Source: Paramecium octaurelia
Lineage: Eukaryota; Ciliophora; Oligohymenophorea; Peniculida; Parameciidae
DNA length: 64,000 bases
Direction: 5' to 3'
Assembly: GCA_905182995.1 (NCBI GenBank)
Contig: CAJJDP010000075.1
Coordinates: forward strand, 296,944 to 360,943
Part shown: piece by piece, positions 23,021 through 35,135 of the stretch
How positions within the stretch are numbered: position 1 is the stretch's first letter
Layout of the letters: the number at the start of each line of letters is the position of its first letter
Position numbers and translations under genes: made by a program
Notes under the pieces: model-generated
Told to the model about the DNA's origin: nothing
What the model saw: only the letters and a program-made list of their open reading frames with translations
Databases searched by the model: none

Positions 23021-25045
23021 ATGTTAGATTTTTCAGATGACTCCTACTCTTTTTAAATTTAACCAGTTAATTAAAGAAAGAAGAATATTAAACTATTAGT
23101 TAAATTGATGAAACATCACAAAATCGCTAAATTGAATCAATCTATTACACTTGATAGAAATTTAGATTAACTCTATGAAAATTATAAGAACATTAATACG
23201 TAGGCTGAAGAAATAGTGGAAGTTCAATAAATTCTGAGTGCTGTTTATAATAAGGGACACATAAGTAGGTAAATACCAAGAGAGAGGAAATTTAAATTTA
23301 GTCAGAAACTAAACCCAGAGAGGTTGAGATAGGATGAAAGTGTTGAAGAAAGCGAAGATGACGAAGTGGAAGTGAACAAAAAAATAAAAAATGAAATTAA
23401 ACAGAAATTACTATACTTAATAATAAATAAAGTCCCATTGCCTTTTATTCTGAATTTTATTGAATTCCAAAAGAAAAGAGAGTAATTGGTCAAACTGAAA
23501 ATAAGATGCGAAGATTCCTTGTTAGATTCATTGAATTTTACATTAATTAAAGATCATAGGAACGAGGAAGAATTGAATTAAAATTTGAAATGCATAGAAA
23601 TTATTAAAATGAAAGAACTCTTAATGATGAGTCTTGAACAATTAGAAAAGAGCAAAGAGAGTATATTGACTGAATTAAATGAAATGTTTCTTGATTTAAA
23701 ATCATGTAAAACTTAATTGATGAAAAAACTTGAATTCTTCTAATAATATGATGATAGCTTGGATCCTTAAATTAATAAGCTATTAGGAATAATTAGGAAC
23801 CTCATTAATTTCTGCAAATCTAAGTCATCGTTGAATGGTTAATTTGATAAATCAGTCCTGATGCCGAGGAAAAACGGATTGAGATGGCTCCAAAAGATAA
23901 TTATGCTAAATTGTTGGGTTTCTTAGATATCCTTTCCAGAGATCTTGATCTATATTTAGATGAAAGGAGACCTAGATAAAAACAAGTCCAATCCAAAAAG
24001 ACAATGTGTCATTCAATTGTCAAAAAAACTAGATTTCCTTAGAAAAATATATAATATCCCTGAAGTCAGAAAGAAATGTTGGGATCAGAAGGTAGTGTTA
24101 ATGGATCAAAGTAAACGAACTCCAAGTTATATTCTCTAAGAATACAATCTGCATTTGCATCAATTACACAAAAACCTATTTTATGACAAATTGTACTTGG
24201 ACAATATGCAAGATTACGTTTTGGAATCACAATTACGAATGTTGGTTTAGAGGTTTTAATAACAGAAGTATCAAATTTTTGAAGCATATCAAGATTTGAG
24301 ATGCCAAATTAATATGATCCCAATCAATATTTTATATAAGGATTATTTGGAATGGTATAAATACGACATCGAATAGTTATCAAGATTAGATTATATCAAA
24401 CATGCCAAAGATGTGATTGTGGTTTGTCTGATTAAACACTTAGGAATGCTTTTGAGAAAGGAGAACATCTTTAAATCTGAATCAGAAATTATTAGATTCA
24501 ATTTTGATTATAGGTTCTCCTATTCAATTTATTATAAAGAGAAAGACAAAGGAGATATGTATTAATGCAACAAATACTTCTATATTAAAATACTGCTTTG
24601 CGATTTCGTAGCCATGGATTAACCATTTCCATACTTGTTTCGATACCTAACCCTAAGACTTGAAAAGGTGGAATCCAATAATTCAGAAGAGATTTTGGCT
24701 TAACTATTGAGTGAGAAAAATGTGAGGAACTATCTAATGACTAAGTATAATTTAAAAATTGGACTTGAACAAACAGGCAATCGAATAATTATTACTAGTA
24801 TTCCACTTTCATTTGATGACATCACAAGAGAATTATATTATATCCCATGGGAATACGTAGTAACCTCTTCTTTATCAATTATCTACAGATACAGAAATTA
24901 CTTAAGGAATGAAATCGTATAGATGATAACAAGTAGAGAATACTAAGATTATAAGTCAAATTTGAAAGTAGACACGAGACTTTATTTATAATAATCAGAG
25001 ATCATAACCAAACTGGAAAATATATAGAAAGATATGTAAAAATGA
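23021..25045 (+). CDS. Large helical protein, function unknown
   Basis: ATG 23021 to TGA 25043, 657 residues after introns at 23830-23855 (26, CAG) and 24008-24032 (25, TAG). Both introns are inferred because splicing gives more protein-like text (SKSSPDAEEKRIEM, LDILSRDLDLYLDERRP). Without them the frame is also open, so they are not certain. The N third is basic and acidic with coiled-coil potential (EELNQNLKCIEIIKMKELLMMSLEQLEK). The C half is compact, rich in I, L, Y and K, and looks like a folded domain. No membrane segment, no signal peptide and no recognised family. It is divergent from the pseudokinase, with a 254-base shared promoter region. Confidence 0.7.
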
Positions 25046-25605
25046 ATACACTGTTTTAAGTATATTTCAAAACTAAATTTTTGTTATTATAAAAGTCTAT
25101 ATATAGATATCACTAATGTTATTTGTCTCTTAAATCCATAAATTTCATCTTTTTATTTATGTATCAAAATGGTCTGTTTTCTATTGTGATATCTGTTGAA
25201 ATAGTTCAGGTCAATCACTTTACAATCAGATATTAAAAGAATTATAACCTATTAGACCAATAGATATAATGATTGAGTGATATTGATAAGCAATATTGGA
25301 TTAAAGTAGTAATGATTCTCTAATTTGGAGATCCCTGTCAAAAACATACTCGAATAATACTCCCATGTGTTCAGATTAATTCAATGCATAGAATTTTACA
25401 TATATTTTACAACTAAATTGATGATATTAAGGTTTTTGTAATTAATTTTGTGTATTTCATATAACACCTTTCAAATTAGGTCAATCATAACATCAAACTC
25501 TCAGGTTTTATTTTTCATGATTAAATCATTTAGTATTATATTTTGGTAATTTAGAATTGAATCGATAAATATATAATATAATCATCAAATAATACTTAGC
25601 AGCAA

Positions 25606-26275
25606 ATGGATTACAATATGAAATTCGTAGAATTATTGAAGAAGCATGAGAATCATCAGATGATACTTCAGGTGGCATTGGATGTGATGCTTCAAGAGAA
25701 AAATTACAAAAGCCAACTTGTCAAGTATAGAGATGGATTGAGAAGAGATGATAAAATTTTAGTCACCAAATGCACAAAAGCCTTAAAAGAATTGGCTATG
25801 AGATCATAGCAAGATTAAGTTAAAGCGTTGGAGAAAATAAGTAAAATCGATCAATAGATTATGCTTTATCTAAAGGATTAAGTATTACCTATCATTCACT
25901 TCGATAGAAAGTTAAACAATTACACTTTCATAAAGTACTACACTGATCCAGGTATGATATTCATGTGTTAATAAAGAAAATTCAATCAATCCTTAAGAAA
26001 CCATCATTGAGACACTATACAAAGAAAATACAAATCTAGAATCTTTCGAGGCTGATTTTTCCAAGTTAGAGTGGAAATTGGAGATTACTCTATCTAGCAT
26101 CAAGATGAGAAAAGTAATCTTTTATATTGAGTCATAATTAGGTCATTCGACCATTGATTCTGTTAATATTCCATACAAAAAAAGGAGTGAAGAAAACCAT
26201 GTACTTAGATTACAATCAATTCTAAGAGTTCAGAAAGAATGTTGCCTTAGTCTTAAGATAAATCCATATTATTGA
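25606..26275 (+). CDS. COMM-domain-like protein, copy in the duplicated segment
   Basis: ATG 25606 to TGA 26273, 214 residues after a 25-nt intron at 25952-25976 (GTATGA...AAAG). The N-terminal 110 residues are helical (LLKKHENHQMILQVALDVML), as in COMMD proteins. After the intron, FSKLEWKLEITLSSIKMRK resembles the COMM signature in which an aromatic tryptophan-containing strand is followed by the beta-meander. COMMD proteins form the Commander complex in endosomal recycling. The match is by pattern only, so this is a moderate call; a cytosolic helical protein of another family remains possible. The gene lies just before Rpn13 on the same strand. Confidence 0.5.
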
Positions 26276-26318
26276 GAGTATTTAAAGTAATTTTTGAATT
26301 GATTATTTTAATTAATTA

Positions 26319-26599
26319 ATGCTTCAAGAGGTAAAATTTCCTTGTGGAAGGTATGATTTCAATCAAGATACCAAGAAAGTAGTTATTGTGAAAGCAAAAG
26401 GATTGCTCAATTTGTATTTGAATGAAGAGAATGAGTTGTGGTTGAAGTGGTATAATGTTGATCTAGATAATAAATTAGAAATTGTATTGATAATAATTTA
26501 ATTTAAATTAGGAAAGAGTCTTGATTAAAGGTTGCACTTTTTTCGAAAAGGTTAAAGGCTAAAACAGAGTATACCTCCTTAGATTTACAGACGATGACT
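26319..26599 (+). pseudogene. Rpn13 gene fragment cut off at the assembly join
   Basis: It starts at ATG 26319 exactly as the complete gene does at 27698, with the same 28-nt intron (26484-26511). It ends at the N at 26600, in the middle of the PRU domain (RFTDDD). It is a truncated duplicate created by the contig join, not a biological pseudogene. Confidence 0.85.
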
Positions 26600-26600
26600 N

Positions 26601-27978
26601 ACAATCAGATATTAAAAGAATTATAACCTATTAGACCAATAGATATAATGATTGAGTGATATTGATAAGCAATATTGGATTAAAGTAGTAATGATTCTCT
26701 AATTTGGAGATCCCTGTCAAAAACATACTCGAATAATACTCCCATGTGTTCAGATTAATTCAATGCATAGAATTTTACATATATTTTACAACTAAATTGA
26801 TGATATTAAGGTTTTTGTAATTAATTTTGTGTATTTCATATAACACCTTTCAAATTAGGTCAATCATAACATCAAACTCTCAGGTTTTATTTTTCATGAT
26901 TAAATCATTTAGTATTATATTTTGGTAATTTAGAATTGAATCGATAAATATATAATATAATCATCAAATAATACTTAGCAGCAAATGGATTACAATATGA
27001 AATTCGTAGAATTATTGAAGAAGCATGAGAATCATCAGATGATACTTCAGGTGGCATTGGATGTGATGCTTCAAGAGAAAAATTACAAAAGCCAACTTGT
27101 CAAGTATAGAGATGGATTGAGAAGAGATGATAAAATTTTAGTCACCAAATGCACAAAAGCCTTAAAAGAATTGGCTATGAGATCATAGCAAGATTAAGTT
27201 AAAGCGTTGGAGAAAATAAGTAAAATCGATCAATAGATTATGCTTTATCTAAAGGATTAAGTATTACCTATCATTCACTTCGATAGAAAGTTAAACAATT
27301 ACACTTTCATAAAGTACTACACTGATCCAGGTATGATATTCATGTGTTAATAAAGAAAATTCAATCAATCCTTAAGAAACCATCATTGAGACACTATACA
27401 AAGAAAATACAAATCTAGAATCTTTCGAGGCTGATTTTTCCAAGTTAGAGTGGAAATTGGAGATTACTCTATCTAGCATCAAGATGAGAAAAGTAATCTT
27501 TTATATTGAGTCATAATTAGGTCATTCGACCATTGATTCTGTTAATATTCCATACAAAAAAAGGAGTGAAGAAAACCATGTACTTAGATTACAATCAATT
27601 CTAAGAGTTCAGAAAGAATGTTGCCTTAGTCTTAAGATAAATCCATATTATTGAGAGTATTTAAAGTAATTTTTGAATTGATTATTTTAATTAATTAATG
27701 CTTCAAGAGGTAAAATTTCCTTGTGGAAGGTATGATTTCAATCAAGATACCAAGAAAGTAGTTATTGTGAAAGCAAAAGGATTGCTCAATTTGTATTTGA
27801 ATGAAGAGAATGAGTTGTGGTTGAAGTGGTATAATGTTGATCTAGATAATAAATTAGAAATTGTATTGATAATAATTTAATTTAAATTAGGAAAGAGTCT
27901 TGATTAAAGGTTGCACTTTTTTCGAAAAGGTTAAAGGCTAAAACAGAGTATACCTCCTTAGATTTACAGACGATGACT
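26601..27978 (+). repeat. Second copy of the 1,378-bp direct duplication
   Basis: It matches 25222-26599 and runs on past 27978 into the complete Rpn13 gene. Both copies contain a complete COMM-like gene. The absence of any divergence between copies argues for an artefact rather than an old tandem duplication. Confidence 0.9.
26985..27654 (+). CDS. COMM-domain-like protein, second copy
   Basis: Same sequence as the copy at 25606-26275, with its intron at 27331-27355. In the genome there is probably only one of these. This copy lies on the contig that continues into the intact Rpn13 gene, so it is the better one to keep. Confidence 0.5.
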
Positions 27979-28570
27979 AAAAATATTTCTTTTGGATGCA
28001 AGTAATATTAAGCATTTAATATTAGTCTGACGATCCAAGTTAAGATGAAAATTATTGTAAGCAATTTAACAATGTTATCAATGCTTAAGTCTTAGATGAT
28101 CCTATGGAAATTGAATAGTAACCTCCAGTTTAAACTATAACTTAATAATAATCTCATCCATAGCCTGCACAATAAATAGACCTATAATAATAATAACTTT
28201 TGCAATTACTTCAATAGCAACTATCAGCCAGAGTTGGTCCAGGACTATCATTAACTGATCTTCTTACAAGCGAATTTTTGACTCAAATTGCCAAGGACGA
28301 AGAATACTTTAATGCTTTAAAAGAGTAAGAAATATCGTTAATTCTAGACACTTACCTCCTGATTAATAGAACTTTGAATAATTTACAGAAAATCTATTGA
28401 GTCCTCAATTTAAATAGGCATTGGATCAATTGACTCATGCTTTAAAGGGAAGAGAGAGGAGTTCTGTTATTTAGCAATTAGACTTGGATTATAGAATGTT
28501 AGAGTAGGAATTCGATGGAGTTGTAGCTTTTGTGAAGGCAATTATAAGAAAGGCTTAAAATAAAAATTGA
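27698..28570 (+). CDS. RPN13: Proteasomal ubiquitin receptor Rpn13/ADRM1
   Basis: ATG 27698 to TGA 28568, 265 residues after introns at 27863-27890 (28), 28002-28025 (24) and 28325-28347 (23), all TAG. Residues 1-105 form the PRU domain: VKFPCGRYDF, KAKGLLNLYL, ELWLKWYNVD, FFEKVKGQNRVYLLRF and KYFFWMQ match the family's order (KGxxxL, FxWxDR, rVYxLKFxxx-FWMQ). A Q-rich linker follows. The C terminus (LTSEFLTQIAKDEEYF, LPPDQQNFEQFTENLLSPQFKQAL) is the DEUBAD domain that recruits the deubiquitinase UCH37. It acts on the 19S regulatory particle, capturing ubiquitinated substrates. The human protein is longer (407), mainly in the linker. Confidence 0.92.
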
Positions 28571-28612
28571 TATTATACAAATTTATAATGGATTCATAAA
28601 TTTTTATGTAAA

Positions 28613-29192
28613 TCAATTAAGATGTTTTGCTAATTGCTATTAAAATTCATGGTTAGTTTATGATATTTATTCAATTAGAATTTTATCTAATTATGCTAAC
28701 TCTAATTGTTTTTCCTTAATTTTAGATTCAATTAACTCTAATTCTTCAACTTCCTAAAACTCAAAATTGTGGGCGTACTTTTGATAGTTTGTGTAATTTG
28801 TCATCATAAATGGCTTCTTTGAGGGCTGACTCATTTGATTGCCTTATGATTTCATATAACGGCAATCCCAAGACACAGATATAAATAAATACATCTGAGA
28901 ATAGATCAGTGCCTATTTCAATATCAATTGATCAACAACCTTTCAGAAATGCAGTTTCATCTGTTAGGGGTTTAATGAAAAATTGCTGATTTGATTGACC
29001 AATCGAGACTCTATCCAAATATACATCTAATGCATGGTATCTATTTCCTAAAAAGATAAAGCCATTTCTGACTATCCTCCTTCCTAAAGATCTGTTATTG
29101 CTATTATTCAGAGCGTATCTCTTGATTAAATTGGCAACTGGTTTAGAGAATGTACGTATAAAAAGTGATGCTAATTTTTTAAATGGAATCAT
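28613..29192 (-). CDS. OPA3: OPA3-like mitochondrial protein
   Basis: Start ATG 29192, stop 28613, 175 residues (family about 179) after introns at 28913-28939 (27) and 28754-28778 (25). The N terminus PFKKLASLFIRTFSKPVANLIKRYA matches the OPA3 start, a mitochondrial targeting helix followed by the conserved SKPxAxxIK text. Then come IKPLTDETAFLKGTDLFSDVFIY (family AxxLGAxLLGExFIF) and a short coiled coil at the C terminus (EVEELELIESKIKEKQLELAQL). OPA3 acts at mitochondrial membranes and affects morphology. Its stop lies 43 bases from the converging Rpn13 stop, and its start codon is only 8 bases from that of the next gene. Confidence 0.9.
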
Positions 29193-29200
29193 AATAATTA
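29193..29200. promoter_or_regulatory. 8-bp gap between divergent start codons (shared promoter must overlap genes)
   Basis: The minus-strand OPA3 ATG ends at 29192 and the plus-strand kinase ATG begins at 29201. Both starts are well supported because the conserved protein text begins within a few residues. The bidirectional promoter therefore cannot fit in the gap, and transcription must start in or near the start codons or inside the opposite gene. Confidence 0.6.
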
Positions 29201-30140
29201 ATGTCTGATTTATATAAAATTAATAAAAAAATATCGCAAGGTGCTTTTGGAACTGTTTACGAGGGCATCAATGTGAAGACTGGAGAAATAGTAGCCATAA
29301 AGCAATTGTTTTGTAATAAGAAAGTACTGAGAGAAGTTCATTTGCATGAAAAGATGAATCATAAAAATGTTATCAAAGTATATTAGTACTAAGTTCTCGA
29401 TCAATAATGCTCCATCTACATGGAATATTGCTAATATGATTTACACTAATTCATACAAAGCACTCTCTACCCTCTAGATGCAGAAGTTATCAGAAATATA
29501 GCATATCAAATTCTATGTGGGATAGAACACATACATTCACGCTAAGTTGTCCATCGAGATCTCAAACCATCCAATATTATGTTGCATGAGGGTATTATCA
29601 AGATTGGAGATTTTGGCTCAGCAGAACATTTGAGTAAATTAGATCAAAATGGTTAATATTCGACTGAAGGCTTCTCCAAATGGTACATGGCACCAGAAAT
29701 GCTATTTGGCAAAAGAGATTATGGAACTGAAGTAGACATTTGGTCATTTGGGTGTATTTATGCTGAACTCCTCACTGGATTACCATTATTCACTGGCAAA
29801 GGAGAAATTGATTAAATCATTCACATTGGCAATGTTTTAGGCTCACCCACTGAAGACAACTGGCCCAAAGTTAAGGAATTACCAGATCAAGGAAAGATTA
29901 AGTATTAAATAAACTAATTTCAGCTTTCAACACGTCAGACCCAAATCTTTCTTTGAATATTTTGATTTGGCTGATGATGATCAAATTAACTTTCTCCAAG
30001 CAACCTTAAAATATCAGGATCGACCTACTGCTACTGAATTATTGAAACACAAATATTTTAATAAGATAAATGAAAACTTCAAAATCAATGCTGAATGTCT
30101 TCCTAAAGAACAATATAATCCTTATTATAAATATATTTGA
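29201..30140 (+). CDS. CDK20/CCRK-like protein kinase
   Basis: ATG 29201 to TGA 30138, 305 residues after a 22-nt intron at 29902-29923 (CAG). All catalytic motifs are intact: the glycine loop [10 protein letters not shown], the lysine in [52 protein letters not shown]. The region [10 protein letters not shown] closely parallels human CDK20 (ELPDYNKISF), and the order [11 protein letters not shown]...[10 protein letters not shown] is the CDK20/CDK7 type. CDK20 relatives control cilium length (for example LF2 in Chlamydomonas), which fits the cilia-related genes nearby. The T-loop threonine position is not obvious. CDK family is certain; the CDK20 assignment is likely. Confidence 0.85.
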
Positions 30141-30314
30141 AATATTAATTTAAATCAATAATGCAATTATATTTCACTAATATGATGAAAATTAAATAAA
30201 TTGGAATTAATAAGATTCATTCTAAATTAGTAATATATAAAATTTATATTTATATTAAATTGAAATATTATAATAAGTTAAATAAGATATAAATTGATAC
30301 ATATATTAAATAAA

Positions 30315-33300
30315 TCAAACTTCTTCACTTCTTTGAGATGTCTAAATAGATTATAATTAAAATACCTTAAATTGTTAATCGGATCTTTCAGTTACTTTTT
30401 AACTCTCTTCTTCTGGAATTAATGGAGTATTAAGTTACACTTGAGATGTCTTAATTATTGTAGTTGCAGTTAAAAATTTTGTTGCTGTGTTTTCACCAGA
30501 AGAGTATGACTTTTTGATTTCAGCATCATTAAATTTTTCTAGTAATTCTTAATTCTTTTTATTCAATTATTCTTATGTTTTCTCGTATTATTTTTTGGCA
30601 GAGGCTAATTAGATCTATAAATCTTCATTCTCTCTCTTCAAAGCATTTATATAATCAATTTTAGAACTTAAAGAGGCTTGCACTTCTTGTAAATCATGAG
30701 ATACTTTTGCATTATCTCTAGTTAGTGAATCTATTTTCCTATTTAACTCATCTTATTCGCTTCTTCTTTTTTTCATTAAATTATCAGTCTATTAAAGTTC
30801 TTAATCCTTAAGTTCAATGTCTTGATTCAATTTGTCGATCTATCTTTCTAATTGTTTTTTTTCAGTACCAAATTTAATTTGTTTTTATTCTAATAAATGT
30901 AATTCCTCTGTTTACTCATTATACTTTCTTTATAATGAAGTATACTCTTCATTAGAGATATAATCCTAATTAAGTTAATTTTTAAGCTATTCAATTTCTT
31001 TTGACTTTTCATCCAATAAATCTTCGAGTTCTCTTCTCTCTTTAAGAAGCTGATTCTATCTTAATTAAAGAGCTTCTAGTTCTATTTCTAAAACTCTAAT
31101 TTTGTCCTAAGCAGCATCCTAAAATTAAAACTTAATTAAATACCAATTCTGCCTGATATTTCAAATCTGATTCTTTTCTCTCATATTCTATTCTCTAATA
31201 ATATTCCAACTTCAAATTAGTCTCTTCAACATATTGATTAAATTATTCTCTTAATTCCTCACACTTTTGAGCTTGCTCTTCCACTTCTTTTTCTTTATTC
31301 TAGCCTTTCTCTTATAAACTCTACACTTATTCTTACAATGTCTCTCTCATACTTTAATATTCACTTTGTCTTTGTTGAGTGGTATCCATAAGTTATTTTA
31401 AATTAGTAATTTCCTGAACATATTAATGCTCCCTTCTTCGAAATTCATCCTAACTTTGTTGTGTAATTAGCTCTTATTATCGAACTCTATTATTTGTAGT
31501 GTCCAACTCACTTTGATACTATTACAATTCATATTCTCTTTAATTCATTTGTTATTTTAATTGTTATATCTTATTTTCTAATCCAAGTTCTTTCTTAACA
31601 AATTAAGCCCTATCACTTTCATTTTGTTATTTTTGATCCTCAATTTCTTAACTAAGTTACTAATTTTACTCCCTTAATTCTTATATTATGGAATCAAATT
31701 ATTCAATTTTCTATTTGTACACAGTCAACTGAGAGTTGATGCTATTTCTTTCATTTTACAGTTATTGCAATTAAAATTCTTTTTATTATAACTTCTATTC
31801 TAATTCCTACCTTCCTTATTCATTGCTAAACTCTTATTGTATTTATTGAGTCTCCAAATCATTTAATTTTTATTTTAACTATTTAATTTATTATTCCAAG
31901 AGACTCTTTTCATTTCCTAGTTTAGTTTGTGATAAGCTCTATTCTCTTTAAAGGTTATCTATTTCACATTGATATTGTTGTATTTCCTAATCCTTAAGTT
32001 TTTCAAGATTTTCTAATTTTAATGTCAACCCATCAACTTCTCCTTATTTTTAAGATAAATTAAGCTTTTATTGATGTATGGTTTCATCCTTTTATTTGAT
32101 ATTGTATTCTTATTATTGAATATCATTTTTTAAATCATTGATCTGATCCTATAATTATCTAAGTTCAAATTATTGTTTAGCTTTTGAGTTTTTGAGATCA
32201 TTTTCATATTCTAGCTTAACTTGCTTTTGAATTTCTTGAGATTAAGATTTCACCAATTCAATTTCAGTTTTAAAATCATTGATAATTTAATTTAATCTCT
32301 AAATCTCATTCTATTAATTCTAGCTTTTTTACTAAGTTTCTAATTATAATTATCGTAATTTTGAGAATTCATTTTAATATTCCTGCAATTCATTATCCTT
32401 GATTCTCTTATAATGTTCATGGTCTTGAACGAAAATTCTCAATTCAGATTCTATGGCTTATTATTTCTACTGTAACTATCGATTCTCTTCATGCTTCTGG
32501 TTAATCCTTCCTTCAATATCTATCAATCTCTAATTTAAAGTCCTTATCTGGGACTCGTAATTCAATCTTTCAGCCTAAAATTTCATAGTGACTTCCTTAA
32601 CTTCCCTCTCTACTTAAGATTTTCGCATATACTCATAATGAGATTTCAACTCGTTAAGCGTTGTTTAATGATTTTTATCTTGGAGCATTTATCTATCTCT
32701 TTGAGAGTCTGACTCTCTCAACAGTTCTTGTTATTAGGCTTTAATTTCATCTAAAAGTCTTTATAATCGAGCATTTTCTTCAAATAATTTATCGTTTTCT
32801 GTCTTGAAATCATTTAATTTAATATTCTGATAGTTTAATTCATTCAATTATTATTCGAATTAACTTAGTAATCGATTATATTTCTATTATTCCTATTGTA
32901 GTAAATCATTCAATCTAGCAATATTGTTACCGTGCTGCACTTAAATTTCCTTAATTTGGATTTCATAATTAATGCGAATAGAACTATCAGTTGCAAGTTT
33001 TAATTCCTCTTAATCCCTAGCATTCTTACCTTAAAGCTCTTTAATATATTGTCTTAAATTATCAATTTCAATAGATTTGGAGTCACTTGACTATTTTAAT
33101 ATTCCCATGTCTTTTTGTTGTTGAAACATCTAATGTATATAATTATAATCATACTTTAGATTCTAATTCAAAATACTTTTGTTCCAATCTTAATAATTCC
33201 TAAGTCTATGCATTGATTTCCTCATTCTTGTTCTAGATTAACAATTTATGCTATTATATATTCATTATTTCTGTATTCAGCTTTTATTCTAAACACTTAG

Positions 33301-33793
33301 TTTGCAGCTCAAAATCAATTATTATTTAGTTGTATTTTTATTGATCTGAAAACAATTGACTTTATAATGATCCATTCTCTTGACTTAACTTCATCAATCG
33401 AACTTCATATGAATCTATCAATTTATGGTTCTCAGACTTTTAAAATTGAGGAGAAATATCTCTTTGGTAAGCTGACTTTATAATGGGAGAATACGATGTT
33501 TCAGCTAATAATGATGATAATACAGAATTTTACTTTTTTCATATTTTTGAGATATGCCTGATTTTGCTACATCATAGGAACTCTTAATCCGAGATCTATT
33601 TTCACTTTAAATGATATTGAATATATATTTACGAAGGAATCGGACTATCTTTTGGACAGAGTTATCTCACCTATTCATCATTTTTAACATGATGGGCAGG
33701 TTGATTGTTAGGCACATTCGAATTATCAATGTCCTACTTGTAACGAGATTACTACAAAGGAGCCTAATTAGAAATTGACCATCTATTATTCAT
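30315..33793 (-). CDS. Long coiled-coil protein
   Basis: Start ATG 33793, stop 30315, 1,115 residues after introns at 33605-33632 (28, AAG), 33505-33533 (29), 33130-33154 (25), 31119-31143 (25) and 30342-30365 (24). The first 120 residues are disordered, rich in N, Q, S and P (NNQPAHHVKN, CPKDSPIPSENRSRIK). From about residue 120 to 1060 it is nearly continuous heptad-type coiled coil rich in L, E, Q and K. The C terminus is a short disordered tail. Such proteins often belong to basal bodies, Golgi or cytoskeleton, but nothing here assigns one. The gene converges with the CDK20-like kinase, with a gap of 174 bases. Confidence 0.85.
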
Positions 33794-34236
33794 TTAACAG
33801 AAATATGATTGAAATATTGTTGTTAAATTATTAATTTTCGTTTTGCTTCTGAAATCAAAACAAAGAAAACCTTCAATACTCTTTAGAAAAATACCTTGAT
33901 ATTACTCTAAAAACATTAGGTTGAATTACGAAATAATATCTTTTAATCTAATTGTATTTAATATCCAAATTACGATATAATAATATAATTTTGTAGATAG
34001 ATTATCAAGTTTTATACAGCAATTAGTCAAATATATATAAGATTTATGATTCTCAACTTAAATTTTATTGTTGAGATGATAAGCCATATTATCTAACTTT
34101 CAAATATATATTAATTGCATTGATACTAATAGTTAGAGCATAAACATAAATTAAAATATAAATAATATAATGGAGTATGATTTATTTGATACTCTATAAA
34201 TGATATATTTTTATTAGTTTAATTATATTAGAAATA
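33794..34236. other. AT-rich spacer upstream of the coiled-coil gene
   Basis: About 440 bases upstream of the coiled-coil gene, presumably holding its promoter. Stops occur in all frames and no site was recognised. Confidence 0.5.
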
Positions 34237-34374
34237 TCATTTTTTTTTAAGAATTGATTTAACTCTATTTTTAACAGTAGCTATTAATTATTTATTTTCT
34301 GTTTATAGCCTATACATTTCAGAATTATTTTAATATTATTTTCTCTTATTATTATTGTGGTATGGGTCATCCAT
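34237..34374 (-). CDS. Possible 45-residue microprotein
   Basis: ATG 34374 to TGA 34237 without intron. The sequence is hydrophilic with an N-rich start (MDDPYHNNNKRKQYQNN) and a basic helical end (IATVKNRVKSILKKK). It lies isolated in AT-rich DNA but reads as protein-like text. It could also be chance or a relic exon. Confidence 0.35.
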
Positions 34375-35135
34375 TTTGATTTTTTATTAATGACAAGGAT
34401 AAATCTTCTCAAAATTTTATAACAGAGCTTTAGTAATATCAGATTTAGTTGATTATGAATTAGTATGATGAAAATTTCTTTATTTCTAAGGAGATTTTTT
34501 TGGTTATGTTTTTACTTTACTGCTTATGTTATTTGAATAAACTTGAATAAGCTATTAATTTTTTTTTGAGGGAGAACCTTCATTTTGAAATATGAATTGA
34601 CTTGATGGATGTATTGGGATGTGTTTTACATAATTAATTAATTTATCTTAACTTTATCGATCTTACCCATTTAAGTTAATTTAACTTAGACGTATCTATT
34701 CAGTATTTAATTGTTCAGATGAAATACTTCTAGTACTGGTAATAAAATGAGTGTTGCTTCGTTTTCCTTGAGTATTGATATAGTAGTTTTAATCTATTTC
34801 ATTTTTATTTTTGAATATATTTTGAATTTTTATTTTATTTTATTGAGATAAGGTTAAGACTTTTGATTTCATTATTGATTTAAATTCACAATCTTCTTGA
34901 CTACTGTTAATGTGTTATTGAGAGGAGGACTTTTGAGTTGGGTTAATTCTTTCAGGAGATTAATTTTAAGAATTTCGAATATTTGATACAGTTTTCCCTT
35001 TTAAAAGGTGAAAGGGTAGATTTAACTTAATCTTTTCTCTTGAATGATTTTAAACAAGTTTTTTAAGTAATTTGAGATTTTAAGGAGCATAATTCTTATT
35101 TAATTAGGGAACCCTTAACTCATATTACTACATTG
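34375..35135. other. AT-rich region without a recognisable gene
   Basis: About 760 bases, T-rich, with TGA in all frames on both strands. No repeats or RNA-like features noticed. Confidence 0.5.

Larger units (their letters stand above)
25222..26599 (+). repeat. First copy of a 1,378-bp direct duplication (assembly overlap)
   Basis: Positions 25222-26599 read the same as 26601-27978 wherever I compared them, offset 1,379, with only the N at 26600 between. The first copy ends abruptly inside the Rpn13 gene and the second begins at the same base that opens the first. The simplest reading is two overlapping contigs joined without merging. Confidence 0.9.

Noticed and set aside
25222-27978. Real tandem gene duplication of a COMM-like gene
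   Set aside because: The copies show no difference I could find, with an N exactly between them and a gene truncated at that point, which indicates an assembly join.
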